From JAFNAG01 sp963721405 (GTDB lineage: Bacteria; Acidobacteriota; UBA6911): a DNA stretch of 64,000 nt. The position numbers were made by a program, and so were the translations under genes. Location: positions 992,001-1,056,000 of the forward strand of contig CAVRJA010000005.1 of assembly GCA_963721405.1 (NCBI GenBank), written 5' to 3'. Positions 28,957 through 37,228 of this stretch are shown piece after piece (within the stretch, counting starts at the first letter, position 1; each line of letters begins with the position of its first letter). The notes beneath the pieces were generated by a model. It was not told the DNA's origin. It ran no database searches and saw only the letters and a program-made list of their open reading frames with translations.

Positions 28957-29541
28957 TCAGGATCCGTCACAACACCCGGCATATCGGAAACAGCCGACAA
29001 GGTGATCGTTCACCATGCCCGTCGCCTGCATGTGCGCGTACACGATCGTCGATCCCACAAACTTGAAGCCCCGTGCCCGCAGGTCCGCGCTGACAGCATC
29101 GGAAAGTTCTGTCCGGGCCGGCACTGCCGAGACTGCTTTGAACCGGTTGCGTATCGGGTTTCCGTTGATGAATTCCCAGATATAACGGTCGAAGGATTTG
29201 AATTCCCTTCGCACTTCGAGGAATCGCTGCGCGTTGTTGATGGTTGCCAGGACCTTCATCCGGTTGCGGATGATGCCGGCGTCGGCCAGCAGTCGATCCA
29301 CGATGCGGTCGTCATACCGCGCGACTCTTGCAGGATCGAAATTATGAAAGGCTTCGCGGAAGTTTTCCCGTTTGTGCAGGATCGTCTTCCAGCTCAATCC
29401 CGCCTGCATCCCCTCCAGGACCAGGAATTCGAACAATTTCCGGTCATCGTGGAGCGGCACGCCCCATTCGCGATCGTGATACTCCATCATCAGTTCGTCG
29501 CCGCCGCACCACGGACATCGTACCTTTGCATCTTTTATCAT
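28957..29541 (-). CDS. tag: DNA-3-methyladenine glycosylase I
   Basis: A 194-residue base-excision enzyme that removes 3-methyladenine from alkylated DNA. It shows the Tag family marks: RCPWC zinc knuckle at the N-terminus, YHDREWGVPLHDD, FEFLVLEGMQAGLSWKTIL, and the C-terminal zinc ligands in NDHLVGCFRYAGC. The length is normal for the family. The ATG at 29541 is preferred over a TTG two codons earlier. The 213-bp gap on its 3' side, after the DPP-IV-like gene, holds no gene. Confidence 0.93.
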   Translation of the reverse strand: MIKDAKVRCPWCGGDELMMEYHDREWGVPLHDDRKLFEFLVLEGMQAGLSWKTILHKRENFREAFHNFDPARVARYDDRIVDRLLADAGIIRNRMKVLATINNAQRFLEVRREFKSFDRYIWEFINGNPIRNRFKAVSAVPARTELSDAVSADLRARGFKFVGSTIVYAHMQATGMVNDHLVGCFRYAGCCDGS

Positions 29542-29738
29542 GGCCAAATGAGATCACAAAGACCGCGAGCATCTCAAGGGAATTGGGTGCGGCTTTTGGG
29601 GGACAGGAGATTTGTCGCACCATAATATGCGTTGGGATTGCAATCCGAAGAGATTTGTCATTTATCATTTGTCAATGGTCATTGCCGCTCCAACTAACGA
29701 TAATGCGCAAGGATCTCCCTGAACGAGGTTGCTGACCG

Positions 29739-31400
29739 ATGCGAGCCGGATCTTTAAGATCGACACGAAGTATCGTGACTTCCCTGCCCTGCAGCGTCCT
29801 CGCAGTCGCGACTTGGGCGCTCCTCCTTGCCGGGCCACATGGGCTTGTGACCGTTACGACAGCTCGGGAGCCAGTCGTTCAAAATGCCACCACCGGCGCG
29901 GCCGTGAGCCCGCGGCCAATGAATGTCCGGAAGCTGTTTCCGGCTGCCGGCGCCACGGGCGTTTGTCCCGACACGCCGCTGCGGCTCACTTTTGCCGTGC
30001 CCCCGGAGATCGGCACAAGCGGCAAAATTCAGGTGTTCGACGCCGGCGATCGCAGGCTGGTGGAATCCATCGATATCGGCTCGCCCACGGCCGTCAAGAG
30101 CATCGGCGGACTGGACGGTTTCAATTACTTTCCCGTAATCGTCTCCGGAAACGAAGTTTCGATCTATCCGAAGAACGGCGTCCTGGCCCGCAATCGGAGC
30201 TATTTCGTCACCATCGATTCAGGGGTGTTCAGGAACGGTGCGGTCAATTTCGCAGGCATCAACGAGCGGACCGGCTGGCGCTTTACGACCAGAGCCGCTG
30301 CACCCTCCGATAATGCGGCCCGCCTGACGGTCGCGGCCGACGGCACCGGCGATTTCTGCACGGTCCAAGGGGCGCTGGATTTTATCCCCGATGGCAACGG
30401 GACGCCCATCACGATTTTCCTACGCAAAGGCACTTACACTGAAATCGTTTTCTTCAGCGGCAAACACCGCATCACCCTGCTTGGCGAGGATCGCGAACAG
30501 AGCGTCATCACTTACGCCAACAACGCCGCATTCAACAACGGAAGCGGGAATCCGTTTGGCGGGAGCGCTCCAAACCCCGGCGCCGAGCCGCTGGCCGGCG
30601 GCAGCATTTACCGGCGTGGCGTCTTCCTGGCTCACCGGGTGAGCGATCTTGTCATCACCAACCTCACTTTCCGCAACACCACACCGCAGGGCGGGTCCCA
30701 GGCGGAGGCGATCATCCTCAACGGCGCCAGCGCGGCCCGGGCCATCCTCAAGGACGTAGATCTGTACAGCTGCCAGGATACGCTCCAGATCAACGGCCAG
30801 GCATTTGTCAGCAACTGCTACATTGAAGGGGATGTCGACTTTATGTGGGGCACGGGTCCCTGCTTTTTCGAGAACTGCGTGTGCCGGTCCCTTCGCTCCG
30901 GCGCTTACTACACGCAGGTTCGCAATCCGGGCACGAATCACGGCTATGTCTATCTGCGTTGCGTCTTCGACGGGATGCCGGGAGTCGTGGGCAACTACCT
31001 GTCGCGGGTCCAGCCGGCACGTTTTCCCAACAGCGAAGTAGTCCTGCTCGACTGCATCCTCGGAAATGCCGTGGGACCGGTCGCATGGCAGTTTCAGGAC
31101 TCGCCTGGCGTCCCGATCGCCGGCTCATCCGACGTGCATTTCTGGGAACTCAACAGCCGTGGCGCCGACGGCAAGTCCGTAGATGTGAGCAAGCGACTCT
31201 CCGGTTCCCGGCAGCTTGACCTCGCTGCCGATTCGGCCATCATAGCAAGCTACGGCAGCCCCGCCTTCGTGCTCGGCAACGGCTGGAATCCGAAGCTCGC
31301 GCCGGTTTTCATCGTGCGACCCGGGAAGCGCGCCGGTAAGACCACGGGCGGCTATGGAATCGCTGCCGTCGCACGCAATGTCGTCTCAGGAAGAAAGTAG
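29739..31400 (+). CDS. Secreted pectinesterase with N-terminal Ig-like domain
   Basis: A 553-residue protein with a signal-like N-terminus. It has a bacterial Ig-like (SbsA/Big) domain around residues 65-185 (VRKLFPAAGATGVCPDTPLRLTF to GWRFTT) and then a right-handed beta-helix pectin methylesterase domain. Catalytic signatures are present: KGTYTE, the Gln-Asp in YSCQDTLQ, and the second Asp in GDVDFMWG. It demethylates pectin outside the cell. No pectate lyase or polygalacturonase is next to it. The 3' end overlaps the convergent exchanger gene by 49 bp. Confidence 0.88.
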   Translation: MRAGSLRSTRSIVTSLPCSVLAVATWALLLAGPHGLVTVTTAREPVVQNATTGAAVSPRPMNVRKLFPAAGATGVCPDTPLRLTFAVPPEIGTSGKIQVFDAGDRRLVESIDIGSPTAVKSIGGLDGFNYFPVIVSGNEVSIYPKNGVLARNRSYFVTIDSGVFRNGAVNFAGINERTGWRFTTRAAAPSDNAARLTVAADGTGDFCTVQGALDFIPDGNGTPITIFLRKGTYTEIVFFSGKHRITLLGEDREQSVITYANNAAFNNGSGNPFGGSAPNPGAEPLAGGSIYRRGVFLAHRVSDLVITNLTFRNTTPQGGSQAEAIILNGASAARAILKDVDLYSCQDTLQINGQAFVSNCYIEGDVDFMWGTGPCFFENCVCRSLRSGAYYTQVRNPGTNHGYVYLRCVFDGMPGVVGNYLSRVQPARFPNSEVVLLDCILGNAVGPVAWQFQDSPGVPIAGSSDVHFWELNSRGADGKSVDVSKRLSGSRQLDLAADSAIIASYGSPAFVLGNGWNPKLAPVFIVRPGKRAGKTTGGYGIAAVARNVVSGRK

Positions 31401-32473
31401 AAGACGATGGCGAGCATGATGTAGACGGCCAGGAGTTGTGCGCCCTCCATCCAGTTGGATTCACCGTCCCGCGAAATCTCGTTTGCAATCACCACCGCCA
31501 GGATGACGGCGAGCACCTCCGCTGGGGTAAAAACAAGATTCATCGGTGCGGGGCCGATCCACAGGCTTGCGAGGACGACCACCGGCGCCACGAAGAGCGC
31601 CACCTGAATGCTGCTTCCGATCGCGATGCCGACCGAGAGATCCATGCGATTGCGGATCGCCACCATCACCGCCGAACTGTGCTCGGCCGCGTTGCCGATG
31701 ATGGCCACCACGATCAGACCAACGAAGAGACTGCTCAGTCCCAACGAACGGGCCGCGTTTTCGACGGAACCGACCAGAATTTCGCTCATCCACGCGACCA
31801 GGACGGTCACGGCGGCGAGCACGAGAATGCTGGAACGCAACTGCCATGCCCGAGTGTCCGTTCCGGCCAAGTCAGCTGCCTCTCCGCTGTGTCCCGAAAA
31901 GAAGTGTTTGTGTGTGTGGAGTCCGAAGAAAAGCGAAAGCGCATAGGTGATCAGCAAAACAACTGCAAATTCCATGCTCAGGTCCGTCTCAACCGCCCCG
32001 GCCCTGGAGCCGGCCAGGTAATGGAAGGCCGCCGGCAGGATCAGGCCGATGGTCGCCAGGGTCATCATCGTCGCCTGGATCCTGGCGCCCCCGGCGTGGA
32101 AACTCTGAACTTTGTGCTTCAGGCCGCCGGACAGGAACGCAGCGCCCAGGACCAGCAGGACGTTGCCGATGATGGATCCGGTCAGCGAAGCCTTCACGAC
32201 ATCGTGGAGCCCTTCGCGCAGCGCCATGAGCGCGATGATCAGCTCGGCCGCGTTTCCGAACGTGGCGTTGAGAAACCCGCCGACTCCCTCGCCGGCACGC
32301 GCAGCCAGATGCTCGGTAGCCTTTCCCATCCACCCGGCCAGCGGAACAATCGCCAGGCATGCCGTGATGAAAATCCCGGCATGCCATTCGCCCCCGCCGT
32401 ATCTCAGAGCGATCGCGAGCGGCACGAACACCAGCAGCCAATCAAGCCCCGGTCGCAGCCAACGTCGCTTCAT
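31352..32473 (-). CDS. Calcium/proton exchanger (CaCA family)
   Basis: A 373-residue membrane antiporter with about 11 helices and the two inverted alpha-repeats of the CAX group: FGNAAELIIALMAL in the first half and GNAAEHSSAVMVAIRNRMDLS in the second. It exports Ca2+ or related cations in exchange for protons. A His-rich stretch HTHKHFFSGHSG lies in the central loop and could bind metal. Start ATG 32473 follows GGAAAC. Its C-terminal coding end runs 49 bp into the convergent pectinesterase gene. Confidence 0.9.
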   Translation of the reverse strand: MKRRWLRPGLDWLLVFVPLAIALRYGGGEWHAGIFITACLAIVPLAGWMGKATEHLAARAGEGVGGFLNATFGNAAELIIALMALREGLHDVVKASLTGSIIGNVLLVLGAAFLSGGLKHKVQSFHAGGARIQATMMTLATIGLILPAAFHYLAGSRAGAVETDLSMEFAVVLLITYALSLFFGLHTHKHFFSGHSGEAADLAGTDTRAWQLRSSILVLAAVTVLVAWMSEILVGSVENAARSLGLSSLFVGLIVVAIIGNAAEHSSAVMVAIRNRMDLSVGIAIGSSIQVALFVAPVVVLASLWIGPAPMNLVFTPAEVLAVILAVVIANEISRDGESNWMEGAQLLAVYIMLAIVFYFLPETTLRATAAIP

Positions 32474-32554
32474 GTCTTGTTTCCCAATAACCCGGACAAC
32501 TGCCGGTGGAGCGAGTGGAATGGTCCCATCGACCTTTGCCTCAAATCATCCCAT

Positions 32555-34846
32555 CTAAAGCGTGACTCTGACGGAGAAGGCAACCGAAAGTTGCTGTGGC
32601 CGGACCTTTATGTGCGCCACGCCGCGGCGATCCCTGCCATCGAAGTACCAGCCTTCAGGAGCTGCGTCGAATTCGGCCTTCTTCTCGAACGACGGCAAGG
32701 CCCGCTCTCCTAGCCTGACTTCGGACGGTTTCGCAGGAACGTGCACGTCCACGACATAGGACCGGGCCGCCGGCATTTCCTGGTACTTTCCCCTGGCGGC
32801 GCCCACTTTGACGACCACCTGGGCCTGGGGAACGTCGAGAGCCTTAGGCGCATCCACCTCGATCAGGGTTCTGGCGAAGCCGCCGGACTGGTATTGCCGT
32901 GTAACGCCGTCATCTTCATAAAGATCGAAACTGGACTTGCCGAACGGATAGACGTCGATCGTCACCGGGTCCTTGGGTTTTTCCCGGTCGTAAAGCATCT
33001 CGGGGTACATCGGGATGACCGCTCCGGCTCTGACGAACAGCGGCAGCTTGTCGAGAGGCGCTGCATATCCGTTCAGCACCATCGGCCCGTAAAACTCTGT
33101 CCCGTCCCAGTAATCGATCCACTTTCCCGCCGGCAGATAGATGTCGTTCCGGATGATCGTGTCCTCATAGACAGGCGCCACCAGGAAGGACTCGCCGCTC
33201 ATGAACTGATATTGCGTCCGCTTGGACCAGGTCGCGGGATCGTCCGGAAACTCGAGAACCATGGCACGGACTGTCGGCACGCCGGTGTCGTAGGCCTGGC
33301 GGGAATAGGTGTACAGGTATGGCGTGAGGCGCATCTTCAGCTTCAGGTATTTTCGATTCGTGGCCGTGTATGGATCCCCAAAGATCCATGGCTGTTTCAT
33401 AAGATTGGTCTGCTTGGACCAGCCGCTGATGATCATCAGGGCCGGGGTAAAGCACTTCCATTGCAGGTCGCGGACCTGGGTCTGGGCGCCGCCGCCGAAA
33501 ATGCCGTCCACGTCCCCGGTGGCAGCGTTGAAACCCGAGAGTCCGGCGCCGATCACCGTCGGGATATGAAATCGGATGTACTCCCAGTTTCCTGACTGGT
33601 CGCCCGACCAGATCGTAGCAAAGCGCTGAGCGCCGGCCCACGCGCATGTCGTCCACACAAAGCCGCGCGCGTCGCTGTTTTTCTCAATCCCCTCATATGC
33701 GTCGCGCATGCCGTTGAGAGCGAACTGATATCCGCGGCCGACCCAGGCCACGTCCAGTTTCATCACCCGCGATCCGAGAACGCTCACTTCGTTCGCGATG
33801 CGGTCGAGCCCCTTTTCGGTCCAGAGCCCGGTGTAGAAACCGCGTTTGTGAAGTTCCTGGATGGTGCGGTCAAGCTCGACGTAGCCGCAGCCGTACCCGT
33901 CGTTCGGCAGAATCCATCCCCCGGGCATGTCGTTGGCGCGATACTTGTCGGCGACCTTCTGGATGACATCCGGGGTCTTGCCGGTCTTGTTGTAGCAGTC
34001 GGCATCGCCGAACTCGAGGCCCCAGCGAGGCGGGAAAAAGGGCCGCCCGGTCAGGAGGGTGTAGCCGTCCAGGATCTTTTTGAGAGATGGTCCGTAGCAG
34101 TAATAGCAGTCGAACCTCGTCTCGTCGTGCGACAGGCTGAGCGGTGACAGGAAATCGTATCTGCCCGGCGTCATCGTGTTGCGGAATGCCCCATAGCCGG
34201 CGGTACTCATGTAGAACGGGGCCGGATTCGGAGTTGTGCCGTCGCCCCAACCGCGGGTATTGAGCCGGATGTTGACCGAAGTGTCGCGGTGCGAAAAGTA
34301 CCCGTTCTGCATCCCGCCGCCGTAGAAATTCTCAGTTTCCCCCCGCCGCAGTGTTTGGACCGTTGACGGGCCATAGGTCACAGGGCGGGCCTCCTGCCAG
34401 ACGACAGCCGCATTGTCCCTGTCGAAGAGGGCGAAGCGCAGGGGCCTCTTGTAAACCCGCAGTACGCATTCCCTGCTCTCCAACCGGTAGTACTCGCCTG
34501 CATCCCTCCACTGCACCGGCGCCGCGGCGCCCCTGTAAATGACGATCTGCGCATCCTCCGGCAACGGCTGCGCCTCGGTGAAAGTGCCCTCGGGACCGAC
34601 CCAAATGCGGAAAATATCATCTCGATAGAAGATCACCCTTACCTGATCCGGCCCGGCCGCGATGTTGAAGACATGGTCCTTCACCTCGAAGCTCGTGACG
34701 TCCCCGAGCGTGATGCTTCTTCCACGGGGCGACGTCTGGCGGGCTCCCTGCTGCCCTCGCCCGCCCTGCGGGGAAGCCCAGGCCCACAAAAACTGCATGC
34801 CGATAAAGATCAATCCAATCGCAAAACATCTTCTGTGATGCGCCAT
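32555..34846 (-). CDS. Secreted glycoside hydrolase family 31
   Basis: A 763-residue secreted GH31 enzyme: an N-terminal signal peptide, a beta-sandwich, then a TIM barrel. Retaining enzymes of this family hydrolyse alpha-glucosides, xylosides or galactosides. The acid/base Asp is in WSGDQSGNWEYIRF (about residue 416). The nucleophile strand reads VMKLDVAWVGRGYQF (Asp about 365) in place of the common WxDMNE, placing it in an unusual subgroup whose substrate I cannot assign. A short Gly-rich segment PQGGRGQQG follows the signal peptide. ATG 34846 is preferred: GAAGGAG lies 7 bases upstream, and only 1 base before the alternative ATG at 34852. Confidence 0.85.
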   Translation of the reverse strand: MAHHRRCFAIGLIFIGMQFLWAWASPQGGRGQQGARQTSPRGRSITLGDVTSFEVKDHVFNIAAGPDQVRVIFYRDDIFRIWVGPEGTFTEAQPLPEDAQIVIYRGAAAPVQWRDAGEYYRLESRECVLRVYKRPLRFALFDRDNAAVVWQEARPVTYGPSTVQTLRRGETENFYGGGMQNGYFSHRDTSVNIRLNTRGWGDGTTPNPAPFYMSTAGYGAFRNTMTPGRYDFLSPLSLSHDETRFDCYYCYGPSLKKILDGYTLLTGRPFFPPRWGLEFGDADCYNKTGKTPDVIQKVADKYRANDMPGGWILPNDGYGCGYVELDRTIQELHKRGFYTGLWTEKGLDRIANEVSVLGSRVMKLDVAWVGRGYQFALNGMRDAYEGIEKNSDARGFVWTTCAWAGAQRFATIWSGDQSGNWEYIRFHIPTVIGAGLSGFNAATGDVDGIFGGGAQTQVRDLQWKCFTPALMIISGWSKQTNLMKQPWIFGDPYTATNRKYLKLKMRLTPYLYTYSRQAYDTGVPTVRAMVLEFPDDPATWSKRTQYQFMSGESFLVAPVYEDTIIRNDIYLPAGKWIDYWDGTEFYGPMVLNGYAAPLDKLPLFVRAGAVIPMYPEMLYDREKPKDPVTIDVYPFGKSSFDLYEDDGVTRQYQSGGFARTLIEVDAPKALDVPQAQVVVKVGAARGKYQEMPAARSYVVDVHVPAKPSEVRLGERALPSFEKKAEFDAAPEGWYFDGRDRRGVAHIKVRPQQLSVAFSVRVTL

Positions 34847-35277
34847 GCACATGCTCCTTCACCAGATGTCCGGGTGTTCGCGGATGAAAGTCAGTGCGGT
34901 ATTTCTATCCCTCCGTGCATCCGTGCGCAAGTGTAAAATCAACAGCGTGGCATGCCTCCCCCCACGTCGGAATCAGCGACTGACGCAAACCCGAATCCGC
35001 TGGAAAGCCATCGTGCTTTCCTCGCCTCCGCAATTCAGGCAATAAGGCGCAAGGGTCTCAAAACAAAATATCACCGTCAAGGCGCAGAGAAAATCCATGG
35101 CCTCCTCCTATGCACTCTCTGCTTCTCTCCGGAAACCTAAAGGACTGCATTCGGTTGCAGCCGTTCGCGGGTCTCGCGAAAGATATGCTATTATGGGATT
35201 TTTGACGTGCGCGGAAATCGGCGGCCGGGGCTCTCCGGGCGCCGGAAATCACGTCCGCATCCATCTCGAAAGAAACC
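34847..35277. other. Intergenic region between divergent GH31 and glnS
   Basis: About 430 bp without a convincing gene. The short open frames on both strands show no family features. A degenerate stretch near 35045-35095 reads like the 'CAAGGCGCAGAGAA' style of dispersed intergenic filler, similar to CGCCAAGACGCACAGGCGCC near 28.81 kb. No clear promoter pair was found. Confidence 0.4.
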
Positions 35278-37014
35278 ATGGACACCAGGAACACGCAGGA
35301 CAGCAGCAGCAAGGAAAACGCGACCTCCAGGCCGCCCCTGGATTTCATACGAAGCATCGTCGAGGCCGATCTGAAGTCCGGCAAAAATAATGGCCGCGTC
35401 GCGACGCGTTTCCCTCCGGAGCCGAACGGCTACCTGCACATAGGGCACGCAAAGTCGATCTGCCTGAATTTCGGCATTGCAGCCCAATATGCGGGCGCCT
35501 GCAATCTGCGCTATGACGACACGAATCCCACAAAGGAAGAAGTGGAATACGTCGACGCGATTCAAGAGGACGTGCACTGGCTCGGGTTCGATTGGGACAA
35601 TCGGAGGTATTTCGCATCCGACTACTTCGAACAGTTGTACGGGTACGCGGTCGAACTTATCAGGGCGGGAAAGGCCTATGTGGACAGCCTCAGCGCGGAC
35701 GAAATCCGGGCCTACCGCGGCAACCTGACGGAACCCGGCAAAGACAGCCCTTACCGGGATCGCAGTGTCGAGGAAAACCTCGATTTGTTCCAACGCATGC
35801 GGGCGGGGGATTTTCCGGACGGCGCGCACGTTCTGAGGGCGAAGATCGACATGGCTTCCCCGAACTTCAATATGCGGGACCCCACCATCTACCGCATCCG
35901 CCATGCATCGCATCACCGCACCGGGGACAAGTGGTGCATTTACCCGATGTACGACTTCGCCCATGGGCTGTCGGACGCGATCGAAGCAATCACCTATTCC
36001 ATCTGCACGCTGGAATTCGAAGATCATCGGCCGCTGTACGACTGGTTCCTGGACAACCTGAGCGTTCCGTGCCATCCGCGGCAAATCGAGTTCGCGCGGC
36101 TGAACCTCAATTACACGGTCATGAGCAAGCGAAAGCTCCTCGAACTGGTGGAAGGCAAATACGTCAGCGGCTGGGATGATCCACGAATGCCGACGATCTG
36201 CGGCTTGAGGCGGCGCGGCTACACTCCCCAGTCGATCCGCGAGTTTTGCGAGCGTGTGGGTGTGGCGAAGAAAGAGAATGTGATCGACGTCGCCTTGCTG
36301 GAACACGCGGTTCGCGAGGATCTCAACCGGCGGGCGCCCCGGGCCATGTGCGTGCTCAGACCGCTGCGCCTGGTCATCGAGAACTATCCCGAGGGGAACG
36401 CGGAGGAACTCGAAGCGGTGAACAATCCCGAAGACTCGTCTGCGGGCACGCGGAAAGTGCCGTTCTCGAAGGAACTCTACATCGAGAGGGAGGACTTCAG
36501 CGAAAATCCTCCTCCGAAATATCACCGCCTGGCGCCGGGCCGGACGGTTCGCCTCCGCTACAGCTACCTCGTGACCTGCACGGGCGTAGTGAAGAACGAC
36601 AAGGGCGAGGTGGTGGAAGTCCGTTGTACGTTTCACCCGGCGTCTTTGGACCCGAATGCCGAAGGGCTGCCAAGGGCCAAAGCCACCTTGCACTGGGTTT
36701 CGGCACGGCATGCAATCGGAGTCGAAGTTCGCCTTTATGAGCGGCTGTTCTCCGTAGAAGACCCGTCCAATGAGACTGCGAGCAGGGACTGGAAATTCCA
36801 CCTCAATCCTGATTCACTCGAGGTGCTCTCGGATTGCCGCGCGGAACGATCCCTGGCGGAGGCCCCGGCGGGTGCGTCATTTCAGTTTGAACGGATGGGA
36901 TACTTTTGCGTCGACCCCGATTCGGTCGCGGGAGCGCTGGTATTTAATCGCACGGTGACGCTGAAGGACACCTGGGCCAAGATCCAGAAGGCAGGCCAAG
37001 GCGCCGGCGGGTGA
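35278..37014 (+). CDS. glnS: Glutaminyl-tRNA synthetase
   Basis: A 578-residue class Ic synthetase that charges tRNA(Gln) directly with glutamine. The HIGH motif is in PPEPNGYLHIGHAKS and the KMSKS equivalent is VMSKRKLLELV. GlnRS-specific marks include NLRYDDTNPTKEEVEYVDAI and HASHHRTGDKWCIYPMYDFAHGLSDAIE. The C-terminal anticodon-binding beta-barrels are complete and there is no YqeY extension. The gene is followed 129 bp later by tRNA-Gln(CUG). Only a weak ribosome site precedes the ATG. The genome also has GatDE, giving two routes to Gln-tRNA(Gln). Confidence 0.95.
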   Translation: MDTRNTQDSSSKENATSRPPLDFIRSIVEADLKSGKNNGRVATRFPPEPNGYLHIGHAKSICLNFGIAAQYAGACNLRYDDTNPTKEEVEYVDAIQEDVHWLGFDWDNRRYFASDYFEQLYGYAVELIRAGKAYVDSLSADEIRAYRGNLTEPGKDSPYRDRSVEENLDLFQRMRAGDFPDGAHVLRAKIDMASPNFNMRDPTIYRIRHASHHRTGDKWCIYPMYDFAHGLSDAIEAITYSICTLEFEDHRPLYDWFLDNLSVPCHPRQIEFARLNLNYTVMSKRKLLELVEGKYVSGWDDPRMPTICGLRRRGYTPQSIREFCERVGVAKKENVIDVALLEHAVREDLNRRAPRAMCVLRPLRLVIENYPEGNAEELEAVNNPEDSSAGTRKVPFSKELYIEREDFSENPPPKYHRLAPGRTVRLRYSYLVTCTGVVKNDKGEVVEVRCTFHPASLDPNAEGLPRAKATLHWVSARHAIGVEVRLYERLFSVEDPSNETASRDWKFHLNPDSLEVLSDCRAERSLAEAPAGASFQFERMGYFCVDPDSVAGALVFNRTVTLKDTWAKIQKAGQGAGG

Positions 37015-37104
37015 CGTGCCCGGAAGGGCGTTAGGGCTCGAGCGCACAAAGCCCTCACACGACGGATCTTGAGGCAGCGGCCCCCCTTATTCTCCACTCA
37101 GCCC

Positions 37105-37133
37105 TTGCAATTCGGCCTTAGTTTTTCTAGGAT
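37105..37133 (+). promoter_or_regulatory. Predicted promoter of tRNA-Gln
   Basis: TTGCAA (37105-37110), a 17-bp spacer and TAGGAT (37128-37133). The mature tRNA begins 10 bp after the -10 box, so transcription would start almost at its 5' end. The tRNA can therefore be expressed independently of glnS. Confidence 0.6.
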
Positions 37134-37143
37134 TAGGGCTCGT

Positions 37144-37217
37144 TGGGAGATCGTTCAACGGTAGGACGGGTGGCTCTGGACCACTTAATCGGGGTTCGAA
37201 TCCCTGTCTCCCAGCCA
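37144..37217 (+). tRNA. tRNA-Gln (anticodon CUG)
   Basis: A full cloverleaf: acceptor TGGGAGA/TCTCCCA, D-stem GTTC/GGAC, anticodon stem GGTGG/CCACT with loop CTCTGGA (anticodon CTG, reading CAG), variable loop, T-stem CGGGG/CCCTG with loop TTCGAAT. CCA is encoded. The weak U1-A72 pair and the G73 discriminator are identity elements for glutaminyl-tRNA synthetase. Its position after glnS, with its own promoter, fits a glutamine-decoding unit. The GTxxxAT 'ORF' across it is not a gene. Confidence 0.95.
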
Positions 37218-37228
37218 AGCCTTCCTTG

